A stretch of DNA of 64,000 bases, from assembly GCA_963585895.1 (NCBI GenBank), contig OY757939.1, positions 40,134,141 to 40,198,140 on the forward strand, written 5' to 3'. How positions within the stretch are numbered: the stretch's first letter is position 1; the number at the start of each line of letters is the position of its first letter. The notes beneath the pieces were generated by a model. The model was not told the DNA's origin, made no database searches, and saw only the letters and a program-made list of their open reading frames with translations. Positions 12,050-23,589 of the stretch are shown here, piece after piece. Made by a program: the position numbers and the translations under genes. The stretch is from Sepioteuthis lessoniana (Eukaryota > Mollusca > Cephalopoda > Myopsida > Loliginidae).

Positions 12050-12218
12050 AAACATAGTGATCGTCATAGAAAATGGAACCAGCAATCCAAGTTCAAATCC
12101 TGGACAAAGCTATTTGCATTTCACTTTGTGCTAATGTTCTCGGGGAAAAGTACAAATCCATCTCTTCTCCCTCCAGCTATGAGTAAATAGTAGGGCAGAC
12201 TACTAATACAAATTGATG
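12050..12218 (+). mobile_element. SINE-D, tail-truncated
   Basis: Has the head gtgatcgtcatag, box-B-like gttcaaatcctgg, and the family's caaagctatttgcatttcac. It ends around the pyrimidine block cttctccctccagctatgag and agggcagac. Confidence 0.7.
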
Positions 12219-12390
12219 ATATTAAGCATTTGCTTTATTGCAATAAAAAGCCCCCCCCCCCAAAAAAAAAAATTCATTTAAAATTTATGTTATTGGTTAT
12301 TAAAACAGAAGACAATAATTTTAGAAAACTGGGGAAAAAAAATTATTTGAAAGCTAACTTTAACAATTTGATCATGACATTCAGAATATT

Positions 12391-12614
12391 GGGCAAGTAG
12401 GTAGAGTGTTTGCCAATGACCTGGGAGACTGAGGTTCAATCTCAGATCAAGTCATACCAAAGACTAAAAAGAATGGTACTTGATACCTCGTTGCTTAACA
12501 CTCAGTACTATATGGTACGTATTAAGGGGAAAGTGGAGCAATCCAGGTGTAGTAGCTATTAAAAAGGAAGCCTTTGGGTCGCCTTCAACTATGGACACCA
12601 ACTTTACTTTTATA
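12391..12614 (+). mobile_element. SINE-C (tRNA-headed), internal deletion
   Basis: SINE-C has a box A of the form tggcctaatgagtagagtg, a box B ggttcaatcccaggtc, the body gtacttgatgcctccttgct and taacactcagcattatayg. It ends ggagccttcgggtcgccctc, then gactacggtcgccaac and a short tttac tail. This copy has all parts but lacks about 30 bp just after gcaatccagg. A (TA)n tract follows its tail. Confidence 0.8.
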
Positions 12615-12631
12615 TATATATATATATATAA
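12615..12631. repeat. (TA)n microsatellite at the SINE-C tail
   Basis: About nine TA units start immediately after the tttactttt tail. Confidence 0.85.
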
Positions 12632-13464
12632 GTATGGAAGCTCCCCAACAAATGAAAATAGACACAAGATCATTTTATTGTGGGAGGTATGCACAAATCA
12701 AGACTCATATGTGATGGCTATAAAAATTGTTTGGTTCTATATGCATTCCCCTTCAGGGGTACTTCAGGTAATGGGTGATAAATATAGCCTTTAACCCTTT
12801 TAGAATAGAGGGAGCTGTTATTAGTTATTAAAAGAAAGAATAATTTGAATTTTTATGAAGTGAAAAAAATCCCAAAAAACAAACAAGAAAAACATCAAGT
12901 CTCCTATGAATATAAATTTTTTACAGTATTCTAAGTTGGACAAGATAAATATAAGAAACTTACATTAGAATAGTTGTAATTCCAAAATACAAAGGAAATC
13001 AACTAAAAGATTTGTTAGGATACTACTATAAAAAATAATCAAATTGATTGACATGAATATTATATATAACTGTATAATACCCCAATTTTTTCTAACATTA
13101 ACTACTAGAAATATATGAATGTAAACAGTACACACAAAAACCCACACATAATAAATTGACATGTTTAACTATATGGATAGCTTCTTTAGAATAAATTTAT
13201 CATTCCACACAAACAAAATCTACATGTGACAAAGAAGAGAAAAAAGTGGCATATTTCTTTCCCTTATCACATGTAGATTTTTTAAAAAAATTCAGAATAG
13301 GCTATGTTTATAGTGCAGCATGTGAATCAGTCTTTCTTTTGTTTACCCACACAGGAGAATCATCATTTATCCATTAGCAAATAATAAAATAAACTATTCT
13401 ATAATTAGCAGTAAATCACTAATTTTCATTAAGTGATATAGACAAAAAAATGAATATTTACAGA
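12632..13464. other. Unassigned AT-rich stretch
   Basis: catgtagatttt near 13270 is a short inverted match of aaaatctacatg near 13216, about 50 bp apart, giving a weak hairpin. No gene seen. Confidence 0.3.
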
Positions 13465-13850
13465 CATGATTGATTTTAATGGCATGTCAACCTATCTGGG
13501 GCTATTTTTTGCCTAGAGGTTAGGGAAATGCATTCATTGCATATTCATATTTACATCTTTTGTGTAACTTTTTAAAGATTTTTTCACATGGTTCTATCGA
13601 ATACAAATAATTTCTAAAAAGATCTATTTGACCCACAGGTACTGCCACTTTGGGTCATTGTAGACCTGGGAATAATGGCAATGAATAAGTACTCCACATT
13701 TCCAGAACTGGAGCTTCACCACCAGATGCAGTTTAGTGTCATACCCAGAACACCCTCTTTTTTCAGGGGTGAGGGTCTTACATTTTTGCAGGGGGATACA
13801 GTCAGCATATTCTATTCTAAGCCCCACTGACAGGGCAATATCTACATACA
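13465..13850 (+). mobile_element. Repeat A copy, short form
   Basis: Starts attttaatggcatgtcaacc (hairpin), lacks most of the variable zone, and keeps the conserved block through the ending ccccactgacagggc. Confidence 0.8.
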
Positions 13851-14149
13851 GTTCTATTAGAGTAAAAAATATAACATTCTAAATGATTTTATAAATTCAA
13901 AATCTTTTTTTCTCTTTTTTTCTTTCATGAAATGTTGTGAAAAACTAACTAAAATTTTGACCCATAACAAAAAATCTGAACAACTTTTATATACCCAACT
14001 TATGAACATTAATGGGTATGTCCCATTCCTCATAAATATGTTGGACACTATTGTGAGGGAAGTAAAATATGCTAAGTAGTCACCACTAGCAGTAGTTATC
14101 TTCTTCACGCCACTGACAAAAAGTATTGGTTGGTTGGTTGTTTTGTTTC

Positions 14150-14610
14150 ATGATATATCAAATGTTCTCAGGTCATTTAACACTGAATTAAATTTCAAAC
14201 AATTCAGTTTAATATAAGTATAGTTTTTGTTTACAAATGATTAAATGTCAAAACAGTTCTATTTCAAACAATTTAGTTTAGCATAAGTACACAATTTCAA
14301 TGTCAAAAAAACGGCCCCATTTCAAGCAATTCAGTTTAGCAAAATTTCAAACAGTTCAGTTTAGCATAAGTATACAGATTCAATGTAAAAAATTGTTCTA
14401 TTTCAAACAATTCAGTTTAGCATAAGAACACAGTTTACTTCTATTTGACTCATAGATAGGACCCTATCAGGTACTACCACTCCAGGCCAGAGTGGACCTG
14501 GGAGCGTTGGCAGTGAAGGGGTACTCCGCATTCCCCAAAGGTCTAGCATCACTGGAACCTCACCATCTGATTGTTTAGTATCATATCCAGGACACTTGTT
14601 GGGGGAGATG
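14150..14610 (+). mobile_element. Repeat A variant with tandem cagttcta units
   Basis: The variable zone is replaced by five or more drifting units built on tttcaaacaattcagtttag and cataagtaca, each about 60-70 bp (about 14190-14440). The conserved block follows at 14460-14600. Confidence 0.75.
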
Positions 14611-14831
14611 AGTATTGTATTTTGTTAATGTTATAAAGATTTCCATTTCATTTTCCACCTCCATTTTGGTTATTTCTCATTCAGTAACCTTTTTGTTAGG
14701 TTACAACAACAGCAAAAATCAAACTTTTTTTTTTGGAAAAAGTAAAGACAAGCAGAATATTAAGAGAGACTTGAAGAAGAGAATCACAAAATTTAAACCA
14801 AACTTGCAACAAATGTTTATTCTTGGGGGGG

Positions 14832-14832
14832 G

Positions 14833-14911
<79 letters not shown>

Positions 14912-14912
14912 C
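14832..14912. repeat. Compound G/A run, (TA)n, (CA)n microsatellite
   Basis: A G run and A run (14825-14851) lead into about 22 TA units and about nine CA units. Open frames on both strands here are products of this tract. Confidence 0.95.
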
Positions 14913-14929
14913 ACAAAGAAATCTAATTT

Positions 14930-15830
14930 TGTAACTGATTTTTAAAAAATGAATATTTGCCACATTAAATAAAGAGATATTTTCTATAATAAACCATTAT
15001 CTATTATTTCATGAGATTCACAAGCTCTGATTGTGTGCACTGTTATAACAACTGTTTAAAAAAAAATCTCTTAATCCCTTGGCTTATGGCAGCATATGCA
15101 AAATTTCATGGATTACTGGTTGAAAGATTAACAAAGGGGAAGATGTAAGCTCTTTCCAATTTCATAGACAAAGATATAAATTTAGTCAACCATATTCTTA
15201 ACTAAATTATTCATCACCAAATTTGATTTAACTTAAATCTTTTGAATCTTTCAACATGACTGAATATTCCCTTTTCTTAGTTCTGGATATCAATTTATAG
15301 TGTTATGATGTTATGATGTTATAAATCATGCCAAGAAAACTGAATATTTAGCAATATCTAGCTTTATTATCAATAACTTGTGCAAGAATAGCAGAACAGA
15401 TCCCAAGAGATTGTTGATATTATAATATTACAGTGATATTTAATAGGAAAACTACCTTTTACAAGCCTTTTAATAGAATTGATTTCTGAAATACAGTCTA
15501 ACTAATTACAGTATTTATAACATGACACCCATTATTCATTAGTAAAAGAAAACCAGTGTTGAAATCTGTACTAGATAAACTTATGCATGTGATCAACAAT
15601 TCATCTCCTTCAACTTTCTTCCCACCAATGCTCATTGTCACTTATTTGGACTTCATTCCAGAAGAGGTAATGAGTTATTTCCCCCCCCCCCAAGATGTAG
15701 TATGCCATAAAATATTTTCTAATCTTACCTTGGGACTAAGGAGACAGCTGCTCACCCCCTTCATGCATGATATCATGATGTCATAAATAGTCTTTTGCCA
15801 GATCCCTCTCTCTTAAGAGACCAAGAATAA
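14930..15830. other. Unassigned stretch
   Basis: A frame at 15556-15786 of 76 codons shows no recognised domain. A short tandem tgttatgatgttatgatgtt occurs near 15300, and a C10 run near 15681. No exon supported. Confidence 0.3.
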
Positions 15831-15831
15831 A

Positions 15832-16165
15832 CTCTGTATCCCCTGCATAAGGGTAAGACAACTCCAGGGGTAACACTAAACTGCATCTGATGGTGAAGTT
15901 CCAATTCTGGAGATCTGGAGTACCTCTTAATTGCTATTACTCCCAGGTCTATTCTGATCTGCAGTGATAGTACCAGTTAGGGTCACATCTATGGATCAAA
16001 TAGATCTGTTTGAAAATTATTCCTATTTGATAGGAGCGTGTGCAAAGAAAAAAAAATCTCTTAAGGAACAACTAAACAAAAAAATGTAAATGTGAATGTA
16101 CAATGAACATGATCCCCTAACTTCTAAGCATAAAATAACCCTAGATGGATTGACATGCCACTGTA
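15832..16165 (-). mobile_element. Repeat A copy, minus orientation
   Basis: Begins cccctgcataagggtaagac, passes actaaactgcatctgatgg and ctcccaggtc, and ends in the hairpin that includes aaaataaccctag and gacatgcca. Confidence 0.8.
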
Positions 16166-16174
16166 ATGTTATAT

Positions 16175-16177
<3 letters not shown>

Positions 16178-16204
<27 letters not shown>
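16178..16204. repeat. (TATG)n microsatellite
   Basis: About six tetranucleotide units. Confidence 0.85.
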
Positions 16205-16205
<1 letters not shown>

Positions 16206-16616
16206 CTCTTTCTCTTGCTTAAGGAATCAAAAATTTATTTTCTGATATTTTCTCTTGAATTTTGTATAGAATATTTTTATTTCATCACCAAAAAACATGA
16301 AAATTAGTTGTTTTTTTTTCTTTCACTCATTTGATTTTGTTGGTCTTTAGAATATTGCTGCTGCTGCTAAACATTCTTTTGTTTAGCCACAGTAATGAAA
16401 GTAATGACAGCTGTTTGCACTGTGAGCATATGATTAGTGAAACATTAAATTTGCATTCTATACAATCAAGACGTTAAATAGAACAGGAAATCAATTGTAA
16501 AAGCTGTTAGATGGTTAGAAATGGTCATTTTTATCAGAGTTGGTTTTAGATGATACTGTAGGGGGTGGGGGCATGTAGCAGCAGCAAGACATATCACTGA
16601 GAGTTCCACACCCACC

Positions 16617-16659
<43 letters not shown>

Positions 16660-17300
16660 CAGTTCAATATTCTAAGCATGTGTTTTTCTTTTTTAAAATT
16701 TTATTTTAAGTATTTTAATCAGACATAATATAATGGTTATAAAACTGTGTATAAAAGAATTCATTACATATTTTAACACCTTTGAAAATGGTGAACAGAT
16801 AAAAATGATTTTTCTCTTAAAATATAAATCATAACACAAGGCATTATTCAGTAGAAAATATGATTCATATTACCATAACAGAATTTCTCATTACTCAGTA
16901 GCAAGACCAATTTATTAATAAAAAAAAATTCTTTTTCCGCTTCATAACTGACATAAATCGGACCAGTGATTAACATTGATATAACAAATACAAAAACCAG
17001 ACAAATCTTTTGGGGTTTTTTTTTGTATTTGTAACATTATTATTAATCTTTGGTCAAAATTTTGTTAATCTGAAGCTGTTAAAGTATGTTAACATAGTAA
17101 CAATTTTAGAAATCTATTTGAAAATTTTATGTAGCCACATTCTGATCCTTGTTAAAAATAACTACAATCTAATCCTGGACATGTGTAAGAGAGTAACACT
17201 TTGATCCTAGGAAGAGCAAACAGATACTACATTTTGGTCCAAGGCCAAAGTGCTGACCCATACTATCATGTTTATAGAAACTAAGCTAGTTTCATTATAA
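16205..17300. other. Unassigned stretch
   Basis: Contains (GCT)4 near 16360, a G-rich run followed by gcagcagcaag near 16560-16590, and (TA)n at 16620-16654. No gene seen. Confidence 0.3.
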
Positions 17301-17905
17301 AGACAGCTTGACAGATTTTATTGGCATGTCAATCTGTCTAGGGTTATTTTTTACTAAAGGCTAGGAAACCATACCCATTGTACATTTATATTTTTTGAGT
17401 AGTTGTTTCTTAAGAATTTTTGCACACTGCTAAGTATTATTAAGTATTTTTATCTAATACAAATAATTTTCACACAGCTGTAGGGTTTAAAGTATTCCAA
17501 TTTAATACTAATTCACATATTCACATATTTATTTCTATTTAATAATGATCATCTGTTTGTACTGTTATATTGTTTTAACTAAGTAATGATAATCCTTAGT
17601 AAACAATTATAGCTCCAATTAACAATTCTTAATACAAACAATTTACAGTTATATGGTATCAAGTATTCCTATCAAATTTGAATAATTTTTAAACATATCT
17701 ATTTGACCTACAAGTGGAACAGGACAGAGTGGATCTGGGACGAATGGCAATGGTTCTTTAAACTCCCCAAATTTCTAGAACAGGAGCCTTGCTATAAGAT
17801 GCAGTTTTAATGTCACACCCAACTTTCCCTTTTTGTGGGGAGGAGTCTTACTTCACTGTAGGGGATACTGTCAGTGTATTCAAAGCCCCATTGACAGGGT
17901 GGTCA
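17300..17905 (+). mobile_element. Repeat A copy, long form
   Basis: Hairpin start at 17310 (attggcatgtcaatc), a long variable zone, and a conserved block ending ccccattgacagggtgg. Confidence 0.8.
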
Positions 17906-18164
17906 TTATAAAGAAACTTGGCATTGAATAAGTATAAAAGGTTATGAACAGATTAAGATTAGGGTCAAATAAAATATGAAGAGAAAAAAAGGTGAGAAAG
18001 TAGAATATATGTTTAAACAAAAGACAGGAAATAACAAAATTGATAGGTTTAATCTTGGAATATGGAATAGAATAAGGAAAGGAAAAAAAAATAATAAAAA
18101 ACAAACAAAAACAAGTTACCAAGGGTCAGGTACTGAAAATTTATGTACCTCCTAAGTATGTATT

Positions 18165-18432
18165 TACCTAACACTACCATCATGGACAGGAAGCAAGAAA
18201 AGCAGAGTACAACTGGTTTGAATTCAGTGTCTCCTTCACCTAAATGGACTGCCTTGCCAAGGCTAAAGAAATCAGTCTGCCCTACTATTTATCCATAGCT
18301 TAGAAGAGAAGGATTCATGCTTTTCTTATGGGCATTAGCACAAAGTGAATTGCAAAGTTTTGTCTAGGATTTGAACTCATATCATTGAGTTTCTTTCTTA
18401 CAACAATAACCACTAGGCTAAGTAGCCCTAAA
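18165..18432 (-). mobile_element. SINE-D, near complete
   Basis: On the minus strand it shows the head cctagtggttattgttg, then box B and the gcaattcactttgtgctaat region, ctatggataaatagtaggg, ggcaaggcagtcc, and a tail ending cctgtccatgatggtagt. About 265 bp. Confidence 0.8.
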
Positions 18433-18825
18433 TGGATACTTTTGAATAAAGCAAATCATTTATGGGATTTAAATTCATGATTGTAAACAGAAACTAAAGA
18501 ACAAATAGGTTTATTAAAAGAACCAGAAGAAAAAAAAGCACTCATAAAAATATTATGCATGCTAAACATCTAGAAAAGTAATGAGCAAAAATTTTTCTGA
18601 AGTAAAAAGTCAAAATTTACTGGATAGAAAACAAACAAAAACAATTAATCTTTTAATGATAATTAATGAGAAAGGAATAGTTTTCACATAAATCATATAT
18701 ATCTCAGTAAAAAAGAAGAGAGGTATCATAAATTGATCTGAAAATAAGGGAATGGATAATTCTTAGTTTTCAATATACAGTATACAATTTCAATATAAAA
18801 GTAATAAGTTGTAAAGGAAAATATT
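18433..18825. other. Unassigned AT-rich stretch
   Basis: Nothing recognised. Confidence 0.25.
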
Positions 18826-18834
18826 CTCTCTCTC

Positions 18835-18930
<96 letters not shown>

Positions 18931-18980
18931 CCATGGAAAATAGTCTGCAACCCTTTTCATGGATTATATATATATATATA
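18826..18980. repeat. Compound (CT)n(AAT)n(TA)n microsatellite
   Basis: A short CT run, about thirteen AAT units and about twenty TA units, then 35 bp of sequence and a second TA run. The tract sits at the end of the Helitron remnant. Confidence 0.95.
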
Positions 18981-18999
18981 TCCACACACATTTATTTAT

Positions 19000-19395
19000 T
19001 TATTATCATATAATAGCTCTATCCTAGATGTTGAGCACTCTCCATATTATATTTCACTTGGTTCAACACATATCCACAAAGTGATTTAGTGACAACCAAC
19101 ACTCACAGCCACTCAAGATTTTCAAATCTGCTTATGTCTACATAGAGCTGGCCATGTGAAAAGATGTCAATTTTTATGTCAATCTGGGACACAGTTTGTT
19201 CCAATGCTTTATTTGCAGTCATTTAAAAAATGACTCAAACTGGAAACTGTCTCTGATGCATGCCAAAGGGAAACACTGAGAACAATGGAAATACATGGGG
19301 TCATTATTGATTTGCCGGCATGTTGTTCAGTGACCAATTTAGCATCAAAACATTTATGTATTATCTTCCATTCCAATGGCAAGGATTAAAGTTAA
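19000..19395 (-). mobile_element. Helitron remnant: C-terminal Pif1-type helicase motifs
   Basis: Helitrons are rolling-circle DNA transposons whose protein ends in a Pif1-family helicase. Minus-strand reading gives FPFGMHQRQFPV (compare the usual lPFxxxRRQFPV), then NKALEQTVSQIDI (compare NKAQGQTL) and IFSHGQLYVDISRFENL (compare FSHGQLYVALSR), which is helicase motif VI. This is about 110 residues of a much longer protein, with frame changes between motifs. A 3' non-coding piece (about 19003-19090) recurs at 46.85-46.96 kb. A host Pif1 gene is unlikely because it is decayed and lies in a repeat context. Confidence 0.75.
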
Positions 19396-19617
19396 AGATG
19401 TGTAGCAGCATGATGGGATAACCCTCTTCTTTTTTTTAGTACCTGTGGATAAGGTATTATTCTAGTGTTGTTTTAAATCCCAGGAAACTGATAATTAACA
19501 TAATTAAACAAAAAGCAATTAGTTTCATTAAGGAGTCATAGAGTTTTCATGCAATGACACATAATAGAAAGGAAGTTGTTTTAAGGGATTATGTTATTGC
19601 TATTATTAGAGTATGTA
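19396..19617. other. Unassigned stretch
   Basis: May include more of the decayed Helitron body. No motif visible. Confidence 0.25.
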
Positions 19618-19842
19618 CATACCCAAGCCCTCACCTATAGGCAGGATGTGACACAAGGGTAATTTTAAAAGTGGAGTACAGATGGTTTGAATTCAGAATT
19701 TTCTTTCTTTCAGACTGGTTGCCAAGGTGCAAGAGCCAGTCTGCCCTACTATCTATCCATAGCTGAGGGAAGAATAGATGAATTCATGCATTTCTTAAGG
19801 GTATTAGCATAAAGTCAGGGATTCCATTTTCTATGGTAACTT
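19618..19842 (-). mobile_element. SINE-D, head-truncated
   Basis: Keeps the tail ccttgtgtcacatcctgcc, the gaattcatgcatttcttaag segment and agcataaagtc. The box-A end is degraded into tttctatggtaac. Confidence 0.7.
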
Positions 19843-20913
19843 ATATAGGGTGTCAAATGATTGTGAAATTTGTTTGAAATGAGCAGTTTGTTTTCACTTT
19901 TCTTTGATCGATTTAAATTTGTAGTGAAGTAGCTGGAACCCCTCAAAAAATAGACTAGTCTAAAGACTATTTAAAGACTGTAAAAAAATATAACAAAGTT
20001 TATTTACATTAGTCAGCATACCAAACTGTGTACCGTATCCTTTCTGGAATAAAATATCTCTTATTTTACATGTGTGTCAACCTTACTTATTTCATGACAC
20101 TACAAAATTGTAGTAAGTAAAGGACGTTGAATCACTTTTATTAAAGATAATTATTTATATTTAAATGACATTTTTATTTATTTTCATTATTTATTTAGTT
20201 CAATTTAATGCATGGTTTAGACAATTTTGTGTATGTTTGATCATTTGTGAGGATCTCAGATAACTTTGAAAACTTCTAAAAACAAATATTTTGAATAACC
20301 ACTTAATTTTATTATTTTCAATACTTGTAGATATTAGTATCAACTAAAATAAAAAAGGAGGTTTCTAAGCCTTTTACATTTTTTTTAAAGGTCTAGTGAC
20401 TCTTGATATGAAATGAATTCTCCTTAGCAGCTCAACACATGGTTGCAACAAGGAGGGTCAAAATGTATAGAAAGAGAGTTGTCTGCTTTCCGTGACAATT
20501 ACTGAGGAGGTGGACAAGCATTGAGCATGAGATGAACACCCTTTTACAGTGTGGAGGACAGTAAGGCATAGAGAGGGGGTGAAAGATGGATCCCATCTGA
20601 AAATATATCCCCAAAGGGTTTAAAACTTAGAAGGATGACTAACAATTTCTGAAAGTTTGGTTGAAATCAGACCAAAAGTGACAAAGCCATAGCTGTATGA
20701 ACAAAGAGTTGTTTAATCAGAAGAAGATTTTATATGTCAAAATCTTCAAGATAAACATGAAATAATCTTTAATCAAACTTCATTTGATTATAAGTTTTTC
20801 TTTAGAACAAATATACTTCAAGAGTAAGCAAAGCTGGAATTCTAAATAGTTACCTATTCAAGAAATACCTCAGATCTTTTAGAGTTTAATGGGAGTACCA
20901 TATATAAGTAAAA
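19843..20913. other. Unassigned stretch with a less AT-rich block
   Basis: 20420-20620 is less AT-rich and open on the minus strand for 61 codons. It shows no domain, splice pattern or similarity I recognise. It may be part of an unrecognised transposon. Confidence 0.3.
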
Positions 20914-21126
20914 AGTTGGTGATTACAGTTGAGGGTGACCTGAAAGTTCCTTTTCAATAGCTACTACACCAAAGTGTAGGAGAGGGCACTACTCCTTTCC
21001 CTGGGTTGCTCCACTTTACCCTTGATATGTACCTTATAATGCTGAGTGTTAAGGAAGGTGGCATCAAGTACAATTTTTTGAGTCTTTGGCATGACTCGAC
21101 CTGAGATTGAACCCTGGTCTACTGGG
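20914..21126 (-). mobile_element. SINE-C, main part (interrupted by an A-type insertion)
   Basis: The tail is at 20914. Box B reads accctggtctact on the + strand. The tRNA-like head resumes at 21360-21412 (ctaaccactaggtcaatgag), so the SINE is split by 21127-21359. Confidence 0.85.
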
Positions 21127-21371
21127 TTGGTTAGTTGTTTGGGTTTTGGTGGCATATCAACCTTTGTAGGTCATTCAATGCCAAATTCTGTCCATATATA
21201 CATACATACTCAACCAAAGATTTCAAAACGAATATTAATGTAGGTAGAATTTTCTATTAGCAGGATTTCATTTGTTTGCACAAGATTAACCAGTTTTAAG
21301 TTGTCATATTTTTTGGTACAACTCTGTCTCTCTCAAGAAGGACAGAATGTCATCTATTTTGGTCTACTGGG
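21115..21371. repeat. 12 bp target-site duplication TGGTCTACTGGG
   Basis: Identical 12-mers lie at 21115-21126 and 21360-21371, exactly flanking the inserted A-type piece. Confidence 0.85.
21127..21359 (+). mobile_element. Truncated A/B-type retroposon with terminal hairpin, inserted in SINE-C
   Basis: Near its left end it carries the hairpin ggcatatcaacctttgtagg then aatgccaaa. It continues as the Repeat A variable zone (catttgtttgcac, ccagttttaa). The conserved block is missing. Read on the minus strand the hairpin is at the 3' end and the 5' part is cut off, as in target-primed reverse transcription products. Confidence 0.8.
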
Positions 21372-21412
21372 CCATTGGCAAATATTCTAACCACTAGGTC
21401 AATGAGCTGCTT
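21360..21412 (-). mobile_element. SINE-C head, second half of the split copy
   Basis: Contains gccattggcaaatattctaa and ccactaggtcaatgagc, the reverse complement of the box-A side. Confidence 0.85.
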
Positions 21413-21745
21413 TTTTTAAAACTTTAGTCAAATTTTCAAGACCAAATTTTCAGGCAAAAACTTAATGTTGAATTATAGACAAGTAATAATTCTGTAAAGT
21501 TGTAATTCAAACAAGATGGAAAATATTTTTAAAAATTCATGAAATAATGATTTTATGACCATAATTCAAGGGTCACATACAAACATGATACAGTATATAA
21601 AGCCAAAAAGAAATATAATTTTAGTTTGCTGTTGCCATGAGCAGATCTTTAGATTACATACCCCCCCCCAAAAAAAAACCCCACTTATAATTAAAAAATA
21701 AGAATACTTATAAGTAAAAAATAATTCTAAAAAATTCTTATAAAG
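21413..21745. other. Unassigned stretch
   Basis: A C/A homopolymer pair lies near 21661. Nothing else recognised. Confidence 0.25.
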
Positions 21746-22035
21746 AAGGTGGCATTCTTAGTACAATGGTTATTGTTGTAGGAAATGGAATTGGTGACCC
21801 AGGTTCAATAAAATTCTAGACAAAGCTGTTTGCATTTCATTTTGTGCAAAGTGTGAATTCAGTTCCCTCCACCCCAGCTATGGATAAGATATTAGGGCAG
21901 ATTGGTTCTTTAGCTTTGGTAAGGCAACCAATTTAGGAGAAGGAAAACTCTGAATTCAAACCAGTTTTATTCTGATTAAAAATTGACCTTGTGTCACAAC
22001 CTGCTTGTGGCAGAGGAATTGGGTAAATAAATGCA
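21746..22035 (+). mobile_element. SINE-D, full length
   Basis: From the head cttagtacaatggttattgt and box B ccaggttcaataaaattc, through tttgcatttcattttgtgc, tatggataagatattaggg and gaattcaaaccagtttt, to the tail ccttgtgtcacaacctgc and gggtaaataaatg. Confidence 0.85.
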
Positions 22036-22925
22036 AATAAAGAAGGTTAAAAAACAAAAATTAACTGACAATTAAGACTGAGCATTTTATAATTGATTTT
22101 TTCTATTTTTATTAGAATTTGAACAATGAAAGACTCAGGTCATAATCTTGAACTTGGTTTGGTAAAATAAAAATAAAAAGAATAAATTGAAAAACAAAAA
22201 AACATCTATACATAAAACAAAATGTTACTTTATCATTCAACCTAATCTTACTAAAGAGCAATGAGAAATTCTGTGGTCATGATAAAGGAGTCATTTTATA
22301 AATTCAAATATATCTGATTTCTTTAACAACTAATAACTAGGCAGACTACATTACTTAAATCTTTTTCTCTTTCTTCATTTTTCCTCTCACCATAACTTTT
22401 TATATTCAGCCTTCTTTGTTTTGTTTTTTTCAATTTCTCTTCCTTTCTAACTTATTCTCTCTTTTTCTTCTCTCACTAAAACTTTCTATACTTCGATCTT
22501 CTTTCTTTGACTCATTTTGCATTCTATCTTTCTTTTTTAATTTCTCTTCTCTTTCCTTTCTTGTTTACTTGAACCCATAAACAAGCAGAAGATCCATACA
22601 TAAATAATAATATCTATACTTGTAAATTAATAACACATTAAGAAAAGATATTTTTAAACCTAATTTTGGCAAGATTTGTGTCAGAATGTCTATAGCAATT
22701 ATAAATGAAATTATCATAATTCTTATTTTCTAAGTTTTCAGACTTTAAAACAATGTCTCACTATTTTTTGCTGAAAATAACATTTTGGTCTTCGGAGACC
22801 TCCTTGACCTTCAAGGTCAAATCTGACTTTATCCATCCAGCCATTTATAAGGCCAAAAAACATTTTTGTATTTCATATTAAAATCTCTATCTTCCTCTCT
22901 GAATTTTTGAGATGATGCTTGATGT
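22036..22925. other. Unassigned stretch with a pyrimidine-rich zone
   Basis: 22360-22570 is dominated by tctttctt and tttctctt runs with a weak period (ataactttttatattc, aaaactttctatact). ccttgaccttcaaggtca near 22802 is a short palindrome-like motif. No gene seen. Confidence 0.3.
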
Positions 22926-23090
22926 GCAATATTTTGTGTGTGATTTTTCCTCATATTGTTGTTAGTTGGATACGTTTCATCTGCTGTATCCTCCAGTCTT
23001 CTTCAGATGTCCCTTGTTTATCTGGGCATAGAAATGATTCAACCTGTGAAATCAATTTTAAAGTTTGACTATTGACCAAACAAGGTGTTC
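22926..23090 (+). repeat. Inverted repeat, left arm
   Basis: Shares gctgtatcctcca, agatgtcccttgtttatctg, ggcatagaaatgattcaacc and ttttaaagtttg with the reverse complement of 23152-23315. About 150 bp aligned. Confidence 0.85.
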
Positions 23091-23100
23091 AAAGAAGTAA

Positions 23101-23101
<1 letters not shown>

Positions 23102-23136
<35 letters not shown>
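23102..23136. repeat. Poly-A run, about 35 bp, between the inverted arms
   Basis: Sits in the loop of the inverted repeat, close to the right arm. Confidence 0.95.
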
Positions 23137-23137
<1 letters not shown>

Positions 23138-23151
23138 CATTTAAATTTAAT

Positions 23152-23315
23152 CAACAGCCAAACTTTAAAAATGATTTCCAAGGTTGAATCATTTCTATGC
23201 CCAGATAAGCAAGGGACACCTGAGGAAGTTGGAGGATACAGCATCCGAAACTGTATTTTAACTAACAACAGTAAATATGAGGACAACAGTCCGAAAAATC
23301 ACACACAAGATATTG
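23152..23315 (-). repeat. Inverted repeat, right arm
   Basis: Reverse-complement partner of 22926-23090, with small gaps. It starts 15 bp after the poly-A run. The open frame at 23171-23359 lies in it and shows no known domain. Confidence 0.85.
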
Positions 23316-23589
23316 ATCTATCTTCCTGTTTGGCCAGAAAAAGCTATTTTGATTGCTGATGATTGAATAGTTTATGTTGGACTGCAAGGTCAAGTCAATA
23401 TCTATATTAAAAAAAAAGTCTGTGGGATTTCCAATTTAGCTGTGACCTTTTGGCAGGCACACACACATACACACACAACTGCATAAACTGCAACACAATA
23501 GTACAGATACCATTGCTACATCTTAAAATATAACAGAATTAAAAAACATAATTTATGCCAAAGAGAATTTATCATATTTATGTTTTAAT

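Noticed and set aside
14150-14450. Drifting ~60 bp cagttctatttcaaacaa units as a CRISPR array
   Set aside because: Animal genome, no fixed repeat with unique spacers, and the same units occur inside other Repeat A copies.
14615-14926. Open frames of about 70-100 codons through the G/A, TA and CA tract on both strands
   Set aside because: They are translations of microsatellites (Ile-Tyr, Lys and Cys-Val runs) with no protein features.
20432-20614. 61-codon minus-strand frame in a less AT-rich block
   Set aside because: No recognisable family and no start or splice context. Kept only as an unassigned stretch.
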